A DNA stretch of 64,000 nucleotides, taken from contig CAVRJA010000014.1 in assembly GCA_963721405.1 (NCBI GenBank), positions 1,550,001 through 1,614,000 on the forward strand, in the 5' to 3' direction. Positions 46,308-55,657 of this stretch are shown here, piece after piece. The stretch is from JAFNAG01 sp963721405. Its GTDB lineage: Bacteria > Acidobacteriota > UBA6911. A program made the translations under genes and the position numbers. Below the pieces are notes generated by a model. That model searched no databases, was not told the DNA's origin, and worked only from the letters and a program-made list of their open reading frames with translations. Position 1 is the first letter of the stretch. Each line of letters opens with the position of its first letter.

Positions 46308-48575
46308 ATGGCCAACAGGAGAGCGGTTAGCGCCCTGCGCGCAGCCAACCAGCACAATACAGAAGCGGGCTTCCGCAGGAAGCTGGTGATCCTTTGCGTC
46401 CTGGTGATCCTGGTACTGGCGGTCGGCGGCGCCATGTACATCGGATCCCGACAAGCGGACCTGCGGGCTGCCGCGCATGAGCAGTTGACTGCGATCGCCG
46501 ATCTGAAATTGCGCCAGATCAGCACCTGGCGCGAGGAGCGGCTGGACGATGCGCGCTTCTTCTCGCGTGCCCGCTTTGCGGCCCGCGATGTGCGCCGCTT
46601 CCTGGAGGAACCCGATTCCGATTCACGGCGTTCAGAGGTCTTGCATTGGCTCAGCCTCCTGAAAGGCGGCGACCGTTACTACGCGGCAATGATTTATGAC
46701 ACTCAGTTGAAATGCCGCCTGGCGATCCCTGATCAGGCGAACGAGTCGATGGAATTAGTTAGGACTCTCCGAGACGGAGCGCTGCAAAATGACAACGTGA
46801 TCATGTCGGATTTGCATCGGGACCAGCCCGACGGACCTATTCGGCTCGATATCTTCTATCCCATTTTCGAGGAAGCCGATCTGAAGCGAGCCGCACCGAT
46901 CGCGTTCGTGCTGCTCCAATTGGACTCGCGGAGGTTCCTGTTCCCGCTGGTGCAGTCATGGCCGACACCAAGCCCGACCGCCGAAACTCTGTTGGTCCGT
47001 CGCGAAGGCAATGATGTGCTGTATTTGAACGATTTGCGCTTCAGGACCGGCGCAGCCTTGAGTTTGCGCATTCCATTGATTTCGCCAGATCTTCCAGCCG
47101 GCAGAGTGCTCCGGGGAGAGACCAGGCCACTCCAGGGCGTAGACTACCGTGGCATGCCGGTAGTGGCGGTTGGACGCACGATTCCGGGTACAAGCTGGGC
47201 AATGGTAGCGAAGGTAAGCCAGCACGAGCTGTACGCGCCGCTGCGACGCGAACTTCTGACCGAATTGTCCGTCCTGGGAGGATTGCTGTTGATCAGCGTG
47301 CTCACTGTGGGCCTGGTCTGGCGGCAGCGCACCTCGCAATTCCTGCAGAGGGAGCTGGCATCGGAGGTCGAGCGTTCAGCCCTCGCGAATCGATTGGCGG
47401 ATCTGATGCGTAACGCCAACGACATCATCCTGATCCTCGATCAGGATGGCCGGGTCATGGAAGCCAATGAATGTGCATTGAAGAGCTATGGATATAGCCT
47501 GTCGGAAATCCAGCAGCGAAACTTGCGGGATCTGTGTGCGCCCGACGGGCTTGCAGTGTCAGAGTCGAACTGGAAAGAACTGGAATCTCGAGGCGCAACT
47601 GTGTTCGAAACGGAACACCGGCGCAATAACGGCAGCACCTTTCCTGTGGAAGTGAGCAGTCGAAAGATCGATGACGGCGGCGACAACCTGATCTTGTCGA
47701 TCGTTCGCGATGTCAGCGAGCGCAAGCGTGCGGAGACGCAAATACAGGCACTCAATCTCGCCTTGCGCCAGCGCAATGCCGAGTTGGAATCCCGCGTGGT
47801 CGAGCGGACTGCCGTCCTTACGCAAACCGTCCAGAGCCTGGAAGCCGAGACCCAGGAGCGGGCACGCGCTCAGGATGCTTTGCATCGAGCCAATCAAAGG
47901 CTCAATGCGCTGGCGCTGGAGTTGACTCGAGCCGAAGCTCAGGAGCGCAACCGCATTTCACAGATCCTCCACGATCACCTGCAGCAACTCGTCGTTGCCG
48001 CCCGCCTGAATCTGGATTTCGTGGGCGCTCGGCTCACCGATTCGAAGCTTCAGCAGGCGGTTGCCAGCGCCAGCGACGCCCTCAATGAGGCGGTGAGCGA
48101 ATGCCGCTCCCTCACATTCGAGCTGGCCCCGCCTCTCCTGAAGGGCGGACTGGCGGCGGCCTTGTCATGGCTGGCCGAATTGATGAAGTCGAGATACGGG
48201 CTGACCGTGAGCATGCAGCTCTCTCCAGGCGCCGGGCCGGAGGACCCCGGCGTAGTCTCGCTGCTCTTTCAATCTGTGCGCGAAGCTCTGTTCAATGTCG
48301 TCAAACACGCCGGCGTGCGCGAAGCCGCGCTCACGGTCACCCAGCCTGAGCCGCACACTTTGCGCATCGAGGTGACCGATCGGGGGGCGGGATTCGATCC
48401 GGTGCATCAGGAGGCACGCGCCGAGCAAGCAGGCCAGTCCGGCTTTGGACTGTTCAGCATCCGGAACCGGCTTCAATCGTTGGGAGGACAGATGGAAGTC
48501 CATGGCGCGCCCGGCGAGGGAACGCACGTTATTCTCACCCTGCCGTTGTCCGCCCCGCCCGCTTCGCCCCAGTAG
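46308..48575 (+). CDS. Membrane sensor histidine kinase, PAS and HisKA_3 (NarX-type)
   Basis: 755 residues from ATG 46308; the longer frame begins with TTG 46245 and adds 21 unlikely residues. Helix one (LVILCVLVILVLAVGGAMYIG) and helix two (VLGGLLLISVLTVGLVW, about residues 325-343) enclose a 275-residue periplasmic sensor. A PAS domain (DIILILDQDGRVMEANECALKSYGYS) and a coiled coil follow, then the HisKA_3 helix with phosphoacceptor histidine in RNRISQILHDHLQQLVVAARLNLD. The ATPase has VKHAGVREAALTV and SGFGLFSIRNRLQSLGG. HisKA_3 kinases normally partner NarL-type regulators. It is convergent with the kinase-receiver fusion gene at 48671, which carries the only nearby receiver of that type. 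Confidence 0.87.
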   Translation: MANRRAVSALRAANQHNTEAGFRRKLVILCVLVILVLAVGGAMYIGSRQADLRAAAHEQLTAIADLKLRQISTWREERLDDARFFSRARFAARDVRRFLEEPDSDSRRSEVLHWLSLLKGGDRYYAAMIYDTQLKCRLAIPDQANESMELVRTLRDGALQNDNVIMSDLHRDQPDGPIRLDIFYPIFEEADLKRAAPIAFVLLQLDSRRFLFPLVQSWPTPSPTAETLLVRREGNDVLYLNDLRFRTGAALSLRIPLISPDLPAGRVLRGETRPLQGVDYRGMPVVAVGRTIPGTSWAMVAKVSQHELYAPLRRELLTELSVLGGLLLISVLTVGLVWRQRTSQFLQRELASEVERSALANRLADLMRNANDIILILDQDGRVMEANECALKSYGYSLSEIQQRNLRDLCAPDGLAVSESNWKELESRGATVFETEHRRNNGSTFPVEVSSRKIDDGGDNLILSIVRDVSERKRAETQIQALNLALRQRNAELESRVVERTAVLTQTVQSLEAETQERARAQDALHRANQRLNALALELTRAEAQERNRISQILHDHLQQLVVAARLNLDFVGARLTDSKLQQAVASASDALNEAVSECRSLTFELAPPLLKGGLAAALSWLAELMKSRYGLTVSMQLSPGAGPEDPGVVSLLFQSVREALFNVVKHAGVREAALTVTQPEPHTLRIEVTDRGAGFDPVHQEARAEQAGQSGFGLFSIRNRLQSLGGQMEVHGAPGEGTHVILTLPLSAPPASPQ

Positions 48576-48670
48576 GATGAGGGGGTGGTATCTCCGATTA
48601 CCAGGATCGGATAGAGCCTGCTCCACCCTGATGAAGGATCTTGGAATTCGGAGACACGGCCCCGCCTCCT

Positions 48671-51466
48671 TCAGTCCTGCGCTTTCCGCTGATCCGTCCC
48701 GGCGTTCGCCCGAATCGCCGTTATCACCGTTTCCATTGGTTCACCCTTGGTCAGGTAGGCGACTGCCCCCGCTTCTTTCATGCTGTGGGCGATTGCCGGA
48801 TCGATGTGCATGGACAGGCCGATGACCCTTATCCGAGGGTATTGCCGGCAGATGATCTTTGTGGCTTCGATTCCGTCCATCTTCGGCAAGCTGACATCCA
48901 TCAGGATAATATGGGGCTCAAGTCCGCGGGCTTTCTCGACGGCTTCCTCGCCGTTCTCGGCCTCGCCGACCACGAGCAGACCGGGCGCCGACTGCAGCAC
49001 CATCCGCAATCCATCGCGCATCACCTTGTGATCGTCGACGATCATCACTCGGATCGGCAGAGGACCGCACTGGACCTTCGCCGCTGGCAAAGCAACAATG
49101 GCTGCATCCTCTCCCCGGAGGGCCGCCGTTTCACTGTCTGTCAACAGCTGGAGCGTGATACGTGTTCCCTTTCCAGGGGAGCTGGCGATCTCCATTGCTC
49201 CTCCCAGGTAATCGAGGCGCTGCTGGATGGAGAACAACCCAAATCCGATGGTGGAAGAATCGCGATGCCTGAGCGCCTTCGGGTCGAATCCACTCCCGTG
49301 GTCCTCAACAGTGATCCGGGTTCCCTTGCCTTCCTCCAGCGCCATGCTCACATGCACGACCTTGACGCCGGAATGCCTGGACGCGTTGGAAACCAGTTCG
49401 CGCACCGCTTCGAAAAGGAACAGTCGGACGTCTTCGTCCGTTGGTTCGGCGCGGCTGTCGCAGATCAACTCCACATCGCAATGGTGCTGCCCGCGCATCC
49501 ATTGAGCCAGCCAGCCCAAACCGGCGATCAAACCCGCATCGCGGAGCACCGGAGGGCACAACTCGACGGTCAGCGACCTGGACACATCCACCGCCTCGCG
49601 CAGGATGCCGTCCGCCGATTCCAGCGAAGCGCGGCATTCCGGCTCGGGATTCAAGTTGAGGCCATGCCCGATGTGCAGTCGCGCCCCGACGAGCAGTTGC
49701 TGAATGTTATCGTGCAGAATTGTAGCCATGCGCTTGCGCTCGCGCTGTTCCGTCCGGGTCAGGTCTGCCGCCAGCGCCCTGAGACGCTCGGCCAGATGCT
49801 GCACTTCCGCCGTGCGCTCGGAGACACGATGCTCCAGGGATTCATTGAGGCTTTGCAGCGCCTGCTGCGCCAGGAGGCGCTGCATGGCTACGGCCACCTG
49901 GTCGGAGACGATGCGCATCAGCTCGACCTCTTCGGAAGTGAAAGTGGGCCGCGCCCTCGTACCGAACGAAAGTGTCCCGATCACCCGCCCCTGGGCGAGG
50001 AGCGGATGCGCGCAGTAGGCATGAATGCCGTAGCTTCTGACCAGCTCCGCACGGGGATCATCCGTGTGCTGCACGTCCTCGGTAATGATTCGCGAACCGT
50101 CACGAGCCACGCATCCGCAAACCGTTCCTCCATAGTCGAGCCATTCGATCTTTCGGGCTTCCTCCTCCGGAATTCCGGCGCAGGCATTGAGGCGCAGCCT
50201 TCGCGCTTTTTCATCCAGCAGGAAATTGAAGAACATGTCGCAGCCGAGATAGTCCATGACTTCACGGCACAAGTCGTTGACCAGAAGTTGCGGGTTTTCG
50301 CTCGCCAAGAGCCGGCCGGCCGTGTCGGAGAGCAGGCGCAACCGCGCTTCGCTGTGTCGCAATTCCTCCTCTGCCTGTCTGCGTTCGGTGACATCGAGAA
50401 CCATCCCCAGCGACGCGACAAATTTGCCCTTCTCATCCCGGGCATGCTGACACTTCTCCTGCACCCAGCGCACTTCGCCGTCACGACGCACGAGGCGGTG
50501 CTCGATCTCGTAAGAATCCTTCCCCTCGCGTATCGAACCCGTATAGGCAGCATCCACGGCAGCCCGGTCCTCAGGATGCACACGTTGCAGGAATGCGACG
50601 TAGCTCGCGCCGAATTCCTGCGGCTGCAGTCCGAACAGGCGATAGACCTCATCCGACCACGTCAACTTGTTTTGGATCAAGTCGAGTTCCCAACTGCCCA
50701 GATGGGCAATGCTCTGCGCGCGAGCCAGCCGCTTCTCGCTTTCGCGCAAAGCCTCGTCCGATTGCCTGCGTTCGGTGATGTCCGGGCTGTTTCCGACCAT
50801 GCCAACAAATTCGCCCGAAGGCGCAAAACGGGGCTGGCCAAACGATTCGACCCACCGCCAGACCCCGTCGTGTCGGCGGACACGCGCCAGGGCGTGAAAC
50901 GGCATGCGCTCGCGCAGGCACGCCACGAATTCGTCGACATAGGCCGAGGCGTCTTCAGGATGGACAAGCGACTGCCAGCCGATAGTCTGAATGGTTTCCT
51001 GGGTCACTCCGAAGAACTGACAGCAGGCGCGATTGACGAATTCAATGCGCCCTTGCACATCGGTTACCCAGATCATCAGCGGCGTGTCGTCGGCCATCGT
51101 GCGGAAGCGCTCCTCGCTTTCGCGCAAGGGTTGCCTCGCTTTTTCCTGCTCGGTGATGTCACGCACCACAATGATGCGCAAGGACTTGCCATCGACTGTG
51201 AAGTAGTGGCTGCATGCCTCGGCCGGAAAGCTCGAGCCTCCTTTGCGCCGGCCGCGATATTGCTCGAAGCGATCCTCCCCTCGATCATCCAGCGCCTTCG
51301 GCTGGTCCTCGGGCGCGAAAAACTCGCTCAGCCACATTCCGACGACCTCGGCCGGTTCATAGCCGTGCAGCCGGGCGAACGGTTCGTTGGCCCCGATCAA
51401 GCGTCCCGCGTGGGTGACGGCAATGCTCTCAGCCAACGAATCGGCCGGGAAGGGATTAGATTCCAT
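48671..51466 (-). CDS. Cytoplasmic hybrid kinase: PAS repeats, GAF, HisKA_3, HATPase and C-terminal receiver
   Basis: 931 residues from ATG 51466, with GGAG seven bases upstream; a TTG at 51484 is less likely. Three PAS domains occupy about residues 5-120 (HAGRLIGANEPFARLHGY), 125-250 and 255-375 (VYRLFGLQPQEFGASY). A GAF domain follows (about 390-540, CGCVARDG ... THCAH-like), then the HisKA_3 helix (KRMATILHDNIQQLLVGARLHIG), the ATPase, and a NarL-type receiver (IRVMIVDDHKVMRDGL, phosphoacceptor in IILMDVSLPKMDG). It has no transmembrane helix, so it probably senses internal or diffusible cues. The receiver lacks an attached DNA-binding domain, so the output protein must be encoded elsewhere. 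Confidence 0.88.
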   Translation of the reverse strand: MESNPFPADSLAESIAVTHAGRLIGANEPFARLHGYEPAEVVGMWLSEFFAPEDQPKALDDRGEDRFEQYRGRRKGGSSFPAEACSHYFTVDGKSLRIIVVRDITEQEKARQPLRESEERFRTMADDTPLMIWVTDVQGRIEFVNRACCQFFGVTQETIQTIGWQSLVHPEDASAYVDEFVACLRERMPFHALARVRRHDGVWRWVESFGQPRFAPSGEFVGMVGNSPDITERRQSDEALRESEKRLARAQSIAHLGSWELDLIQNKLTWSDEVYRLFGLQPQEFGASYVAFLQRVHPEDRAAVDAAYTGSIREGKDSYEIEHRLVRRDGEVRWVQEKCQHARDEKGKFVASLGMVLDVTERRQAEEELRHSEARLRLLSDTAGRLLASENPQLLVNDLCREVMDYLGCDMFFNFLLDEKARRLRLNACAGIPEEEARKIEWLDYGGTVCGCVARDGSRIITEDVQHTDDPRAELVRSYGIHAYCAHPLLAQGRVIGTLSFGTRARPTFTSEEVELMRIVSDQVAVAMQRLLAQQALQSLNESLEHRVSERTAEVQHLAERLRALAADLTRTEQRERKRMATILHDNIQQLLVGARLHIGHGLNLNPEPECRASLESADGILREAVDVSRSLTVELCPPVLRDAGLIAGLGWLAQWMRGQHHCDVELICDSRAEPTDEDVRLFLFEAVRELVSNASRHSGVKVVHVSMALEEGKGTRITVEDHGSGFDPKALRHRDSSTIGFGLFSIQQRLDYLGGAMEIASSPGKGTRITLQLLTDSETAALRGEDAAIVALPAAKVQCGPLPIRVMIVDDHKVMRDGLRMVLQSAPGLLVVGEAENGEEAVEKARGLEPHIILMDVSLPKMDGIEATKIICRQYPRIRVIGLSMHIDPAIAHSMKEAGAVAYLTKGEPMETVITAIRANAGTDQRKAQD

Positions 51467-51484
51467 CCTTGTTCTCCGAAACAA

Positions 51485-51813
51485 TCATGCAACGCGGCGG
51501 CAACAACCCGATAATCACATGCCGAAACCCCTTTAGCTTCTTTACGGCGTCAAAACTGGAAGCAACATCGATGAGGCGGCAACTCAGGCAGGATCAAGTC
51601 TTTTCAGCAACGAGCCCATCAGACGCCACAAGCAGTTACAAGGTTAATTCCGAGCTGAACTCTAATCCACAATTAAATCGCGCGAGGTTCTGGGGGAAGA
51701 CGGGGCCGTCAAAACGGGGCCGTGTCTCCAATTTCCAAAATTGGCTGAGCGCCTGCTGCACTCTGGTGATGGAATTTGGAAAGACGCCCCCGATGTGCAA
51801 AGGAGCAGTTGCT
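51485..51813. other. Non-coding gap upstream of the sulfatase remnant
   Basis: No gene visible. GGGGCCGT is repeated at about 51704 and 51717, and CCAATTTCCAAAATTGG is an imperfect dyad just before the remnant. The open frame running through this stretch on the plus strand has no codon-use or homology support before 51814. Confidence 0.45.
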
Positions 51814-52146
51814 ATGTCTTCTTCCCCATATGATCGCAGGCAGTTCCCGGGAATGATGGGCGTCGCCATGGGCGCCGGCTTGCTTGACGGTTACGCTGCA
51901 GGCGCCGGACTCCGCAACATCCTGTACATCATGGCTGACGGCCACGCGTCGCATGCCGGATCCGCGTAAGGCAGCAGGATCAACAAGACATCGAGCATCG
52001 ATCGCATTGCCGGCGGCGGCATGCGGACGACCAACTGCTTCCGCAAGAATTCCATCTGCACCCCCAGCCGCGGCTCCATCATCATCGGTCAGTACAGCCG
52101 CAGAAACGGCGTCTAGACGCTCAACGACCGGCTCGATTTCGTGTGT
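51814..52146 (+). pseudogene. Remnant of a Tat-exported sulfatase (N-terminal 110 residues, two nonsense codons)
   Basis: From ATG 51814 the frame reads like the start of an arylsulfatase. A twin-arginine signal (YDRRQFPGMMGVAMGAG) leads to the strand NILYIMADGHASHAGSA, then after TAA (51967-51969) GSRINKTSSIDRIAGGGMR and TNCFRKNSICTPSR. The last contains the intact C-x-P-S-R formylglycine motif, followed by GQYSRRNGV, a TAG (52114-52116) and TLNDRLDF. Both stops fall where the family has tyrosine, a single-base change each. Homology ends at about 52142, more than 300 residues short, against a TTTCGTGTGTTTCGTGG tract. It is a dead, truncated gene. Confidence 0.85.
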
Positions 52147-52172
52147 TTCGTGGTTCCTCCCACCCCGAGGAA

Positions 52173-53150
52173 TCATCCGGCGCTAAATTGATTCTGCAGC
52201 CACTCGCGGTAGCGCCTATAAGTCTGCCAGGGGATGTCTTCGCGAATGCGGCCGGCGGCAAGCGGAATGTAACGCCCCGCCCTGAGCAGCGGGACGACAA
52301 TCTCCTCCAACTGTCCGCCGATTCTTTCCGGCGCAGAAGACCGCAAAAGGCGCAAGGGGATGCCGCCGATCAGGCCCAGCGCGGCACCGAATTTCCGGCG
52401 CAGATTCAGATAATCGAGTTCCGGAACCTGCGCGGCCTCGGAAATCCACAGCATGTTGACGCCCGCCTTGATCATCATGGGGAAAAGGAGCGCGCTGTTA
52501 CCGTAAGTGCTGATCAGGATTTGCCCGCAGTGGCCGGCCCTGGCAACGGCGATAATCCTTTCCAGGGCCGGGAAGGCGAACTCTTCGTACATTGCCGGGG
52601 AAATGAGCGGCCCCTTGTTGTCGGAGATCGGCTCGCTCAGGTAAATAAACTCCGGATGCACGTCACGCAGGACCATCTCCAGCATGCGCCCGCAGAAGTC
52701 ACCGTACATTTCCATCCGTTCACGGACGACGGCCGGATTCTTGACCACCGCGCGCAGGACTTCCCTGAGTGTCGGCCAGTCTTCCGCGCCAAGGGCCTGA
52801 AAGAAGCCGCGATAGGCCCAGATGCACGCGATGTGGTCGCGCTTTCCCAGCCGGCGTACAATCTGCGGCCAGTCATCAGGAAAACGTTTGCCGGAAGCGT
52901 GGAACGCGCGCCGGTACTCGCGCGTGGTCAAGCTCATGATTCTATTGAAATATTCCTGGTCAGGCGTCAGGTCGGGACCGATATTTTCGTGTGGTGTCAG
53001 GCCAAAGACATCCAGATGAGTTTTGTCCCTGGGAAGTCCCTGGGCACGCCAACGCTCAATGACTTCGTCGCGCACCCCTTCCTCGAGCAGCGGCGGGCGG
53101 TCGACCTGCTCGCCGAGGAAAAGGCGTCGGAAACGCTCCCTTTCGTTCAT
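52173..53150 (-). CDS. Uroporphyrinogen decarboxylase (URO-D)-like protein, methyltransferase subgroup
   Basis: 325 residues with the URO-D TIM-barrel pattern: NERERFRRLFLGEQVDRPPLLEEG at the start, and later LEMVLRDVHPEFIYLSEPISDNKGPLISPAMYEEFAFPALERII, then ALGLIGGIPLRLL. This layout (no HemE active-site FxGAPxT motif) is that of the MtbA/MtaA/CmuA-like corrinoid methyltransferase relatives rather than true HemE. These move methyl groups between corrinoid proteins and thiols or other acceptors. A truncated corrinoid-protein gene lies 4.5 kb downstream (57614), hinting that a methyl-transfer system once existed here. Start ATG 53150; no neighbouring operon partner remains. Confidence 0.78.
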   Translation of the reverse strand: MNERERFRRLFLGEQVDRPPLLEEGVRDEVIERWRAQGLPRDKTHLDVFGLTPHENIGPDLTPDQEYFNRIMSLTTREYRRAFHASGKRFPDDWPQIVRRLGKRDHIACIWAYRGFFQALGAEDWPTLREVLRAVVKNPAVVRERMEMYGDFCGRMLEMVLRDVHPEFIYLSEPISDNKGPLISPAMYEEFAFPALERIIAVARAGHCGQILISTYGNSALLFPMMIKAGVNMLWISEAAQVPELDYLNLRRKFGAALGLIGGIPLRLLRSSAPERIGGQLEEIVVPLLRAGRYIPLAAGRIREDIPWQTYRRYREWLQNQFSAG

Positions 53151-53265
53151 GAGCCCTCAAGCCGCCGGGAGAGCGGGAACTCTCGCCAAATTCGAAACAA
53201 AGTCGAATTATACATAACGGCGTGATTACGAGAACAAAAAGCCAAAGACGAAATCCTCGAAGATT

Positions 53266-53395
53266 CCATGTGGCCGCGGGCTTCAGCCCGCACCTTCCGT
53301 GTCGACTCCAGTGACATCCCGCCGCATGAGGGATTGTCTCGGAATCAGCCGAAGGGGGCGGTCTGGAGACCGGGCGGAAGCCCGGGCCCACATGG
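53266..53395. mobile_element. 130-bp MITE-like element with inverted ends and GGGCTTC hairpins
   Basis: The ends CCATGTGG (53266) and CCACATGG (to 53395) are inverted. Inside each end sits a small hairpin: GCGGGCTTCAGCCCGC at 53276-53291 and CCGGGCGGAAGCCCGG at 53370-53385. The two ends match over about 25 bases with a few mismatches. There is no coding capacity. It lies between the URO-D-like gene and the PP2C gene; the rest of that 427-base gap is unremarkable. Confidence 0.62.
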
Positions 53396-53577
53396 ATGCG
53401 GCGCTTTGAGTTTTCGGAGAGGCCTGTTGAAATGAAGGCGGCGTTCTTCGGTGTTCATGTAAGAGTTGAACCTTTCGTTCGTGAGTGATCAGGGCTAAGA
53501 TAGGCACAAGCTTGCGTCTGCCGGACAATGACCATCATTTGCCACTGACAAGCTCTCCGGCACTCAGGAGGGTCGCC

Positions 53578-54519
53578 ATGCGGAACACACGTGAAGGTGA
53601 AACCGGACCCGGCATCCGTCCTCCGGACGCATCGGAACAGCGGCCGCCGCTATGCCTGGCCTCGATGGTTCAAGTCGAATTCGGGGCGCTTACGGATGTC
53701 GGTCGAGTCCGCAAGAACAACGAGGACCAATACCTCGTGGCGCGTCTTGGGCGCTCGCTCGAAGCCCTGATGACGAACGTGCCTCCAGATGCCGTGCCGG
53801 CCCGGCTGGACGAGTTTGGATACGGGATGATCGCCGCGGACGGTATGGGAGGCGCCGCGGCCGGGGAGGTCGCCAGCCGGTTGGCAGTCAGCCTGCTCGT
53901 CAAACTGGTCAGCGACACAGCCAAATGGGGCCGGCGCATCGACAAAACGGAAGCAGAGGCCCTGATGGAGAGGCTCGCTGAGTACTACAGCCAGATCCAC
54001 TCCTCGCTGATGCGGCAGGCGGAGACCGAGCGGGAACTCTCCGGCATGGGAACAACGCTGACTGTCGCCTACAGTTTCTGCCTCGATCTCTTCGTCGCGC
54101 ACGTCGGAGATTCACGAGCCTACCTGTTCCGCCAGGGGCAGCTGCACAAGCTGACACACGACCACACGGTGGCACAGAGGCTGGTGGATCAGGGGATGCT
54201 GCCTCCCGAGGCGCTTGCAACCCATCGGTACCGCCACATCCTGACAAACGTCCTCGGTGGACATTCGGATCGAGTCGACACGGAAATACAGCATTTCCGT
54301 CTCGCCGATCGCGACCGGCTCCTTCTCTGTACCGATGGTCTGAGCGACATGCTCGACGACGGGTCAATCACGGAAGTTCTCGGGCGGATTGAATCGCCCG
54401 GTGACGCCTGCCGCGCGCTGGTGGATCGCGCGCTGGCGGCGGGCGGCAAAGACAACGTTACAGTTGTCGTCGCGAAGTACTCCTCCGCGAGTCCGGCTGC
54501 CGGCCCGCAGAAATCCTGA
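53578..54519 (+). CDS. PP2C-family serine/threonine protein phosphatase
   Basis: 313 residues from ATG 53578, with GGAGG at good spacing. The upstream in-frame codons from 53485 have no ribosome-binding site. All PP2C metal-binding motifs are present: GRVRKNNEDQYL, AADGMGGAAAGEVAS, GMGTTLTVAY, VGDSRAYLFRQGQLHKLTHDH, LCTDGLSDMLDDGS and GGKDNVTVVVA. It dephosphorylates Ser/Thr residues with Mn or Mg, usually opposing a PknB-type kinase, which is not in this window. The product is soluble, and the 25-residue N-terminal extension is proline-rich and probably disordered. Confidence 0.93.
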   Translation: MRNTREGETGPGIRPPDASEQRPPLCLASMVQVEFGALTDVGRVRKNNEDQYLVARLGRSLEALMTNVPPDAVPARLDEFGYGMIAADGMGGAAAGEVASRLAVSLLVKLVSDTAKWGRRIDKTEAEALMERLAEYYSQIHSSLMRQAETERELSGMGTTLTVAYSFCLDLFVAHVGDSRAYLFRQGQLHKLTHDHTVAQRLVDQGMLPPEALATHRYRHILTNVLGGHSDRVDTEIQHFRLADRDRLLLCTDGLSDMLDDGSITEVLGRIESPGDACRALVDRALAAGGKDNVTVVVAKYSSASPAAGPQKS

Positions 54520-54620
54520 CAGCAAGGCCATGCGCCGAGGCCTGGTCATAACCGCGACCGCGCCCAAGACCCGCGGCACGGATTCCGGCGGCGAATTCGG
54601 TGCTGCCCAGACCTTGAATA

Positions 54621-55455
54621 TCACTGTATCCAGAACGGCACGCGCTGCGTGGCGGTCACCTGGCCTGATGGGTCCGTCGTCACTACTTCCAGCACATAAG
54701 ACCCTGCCGCAAGCCCCTCGATCTTCAATTCGCCGCCCAGGAAGGCCGGCCCCGTATATGCCGGGTCCTGGGTCGGCGCCTGTCGCGGATCTGATTGCCT
54801 CACCACCTGGTTTCCCCGGTAGATCCTGGTCTGGAATAAAAGGGGAAAATCGGCCGGATTGAATACCTGCACGATGAATGACGGTGTGTCCCCGGACGCA
54901 AAGAAGCACTTGCTGTTGATCTGCTTTACATCGAAATCGCGGATCGTCAGATTGGCTTGGGGCGGGTCCGGAAAGTGCTGCCCGGTCAGAAAAATGCTTC
55001 CCAGCAGGATTTTCCCGACCACTGACGGGAGCAACTCGACCCACTGGTGGGCGCTGCCCACCCGTCCGTTTTTCGGATCCCAGGCCGCGACGCGCACCTG
55101 GTAGATTCCCGGCTCCATTGAAATGTACCGGCTGTACATAAACCGGTCGTTTTCGAGTCTCGGCATATTCGGAGGGGAGGCGGGCTTTTGCGGGCTGATC
55201 TCAAAGCTGGCGACGATTTTCCCGTCGCGATTTGCCACCGCGCCAAGGACATCAATGCGGACAGGGTTTGTCCAGGACCGTGACATCGATCTGAACCAGC
55301 CCCACTCGGACACGGATGGTGGAATCGGTCTTTGCCGGCTTCTGTCGCTGCGGATCTGTTGGATTCTGGAAAGGGAAAGAAGGCGCCGACACGTAAACCA
55401 ACAGCAGCAGGAAAAGTCGGGAGTCGCTTCTCAAGGTTCGACGCAGCGCTTGCAT
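54621..55455 (-). pseudogene. VWFA-related acidobacterial-family protein with the VWFA domain deleted
   Basis: The frame from ATG 55455 gives a signal peptide (MQALRRTLRSDSRLFLLLLVYVSA) and the family's opening strand IRVRVGLVQIDVTVLDK, then stops after five more residues. One frame over, PVRIDVLGAVANRDGKIVASFE continues with the family's C-terminal part: YISMEPGIYQVRVAAWDPKNGRVGSAHQWVELL ... to RVPFWIQ at 54621. The central region that should hold the von Willebrand A domain (some 200-300 residues) is missing at about 55268-55275. The remnant therefore has both ends of the gene joined by a deletion plus frameshift. Function is presumably lost; intact relatives are exported. Confidence 0.75.
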
Positions 55456-55657
55456 TGCGGATCCCGTCCAGTGCCCCCTTCATTACTCTGCGATGTCGTC
55501 TTACTCGAATGCCGCCGCCATGAACCTCATGTCGAGGCGGCACCCGCCCTCTGAAGTATCAAGATGCCAAAGGGAATATTGCAACACAACCGCGATATCT
55601 GTCATTTTAGCACGATTTAGCCGGGCCCATTCACCTGGAGCCCCTTCTCCTCTCCCG

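Noticed and set aside
48641..51514. 957-codon open frame on the plus strand opposite the hybrid kinase
   Set aside because: It mirrors the codon pattern of the kinase on the other strand, starts inside no ribosome-binding site and shows no domain; it is an antisense artefact of high GC content.
51967..52116. Possible stop-codon recoding (selenocysteine, pyrrolysine or read-through) in the sulfatase-like frame
   Set aside because: Two different stops (TAA and TAG) stand at positions that are tyrosine in the family, and the gene is also truncated; simple nonsense mutation explains it.
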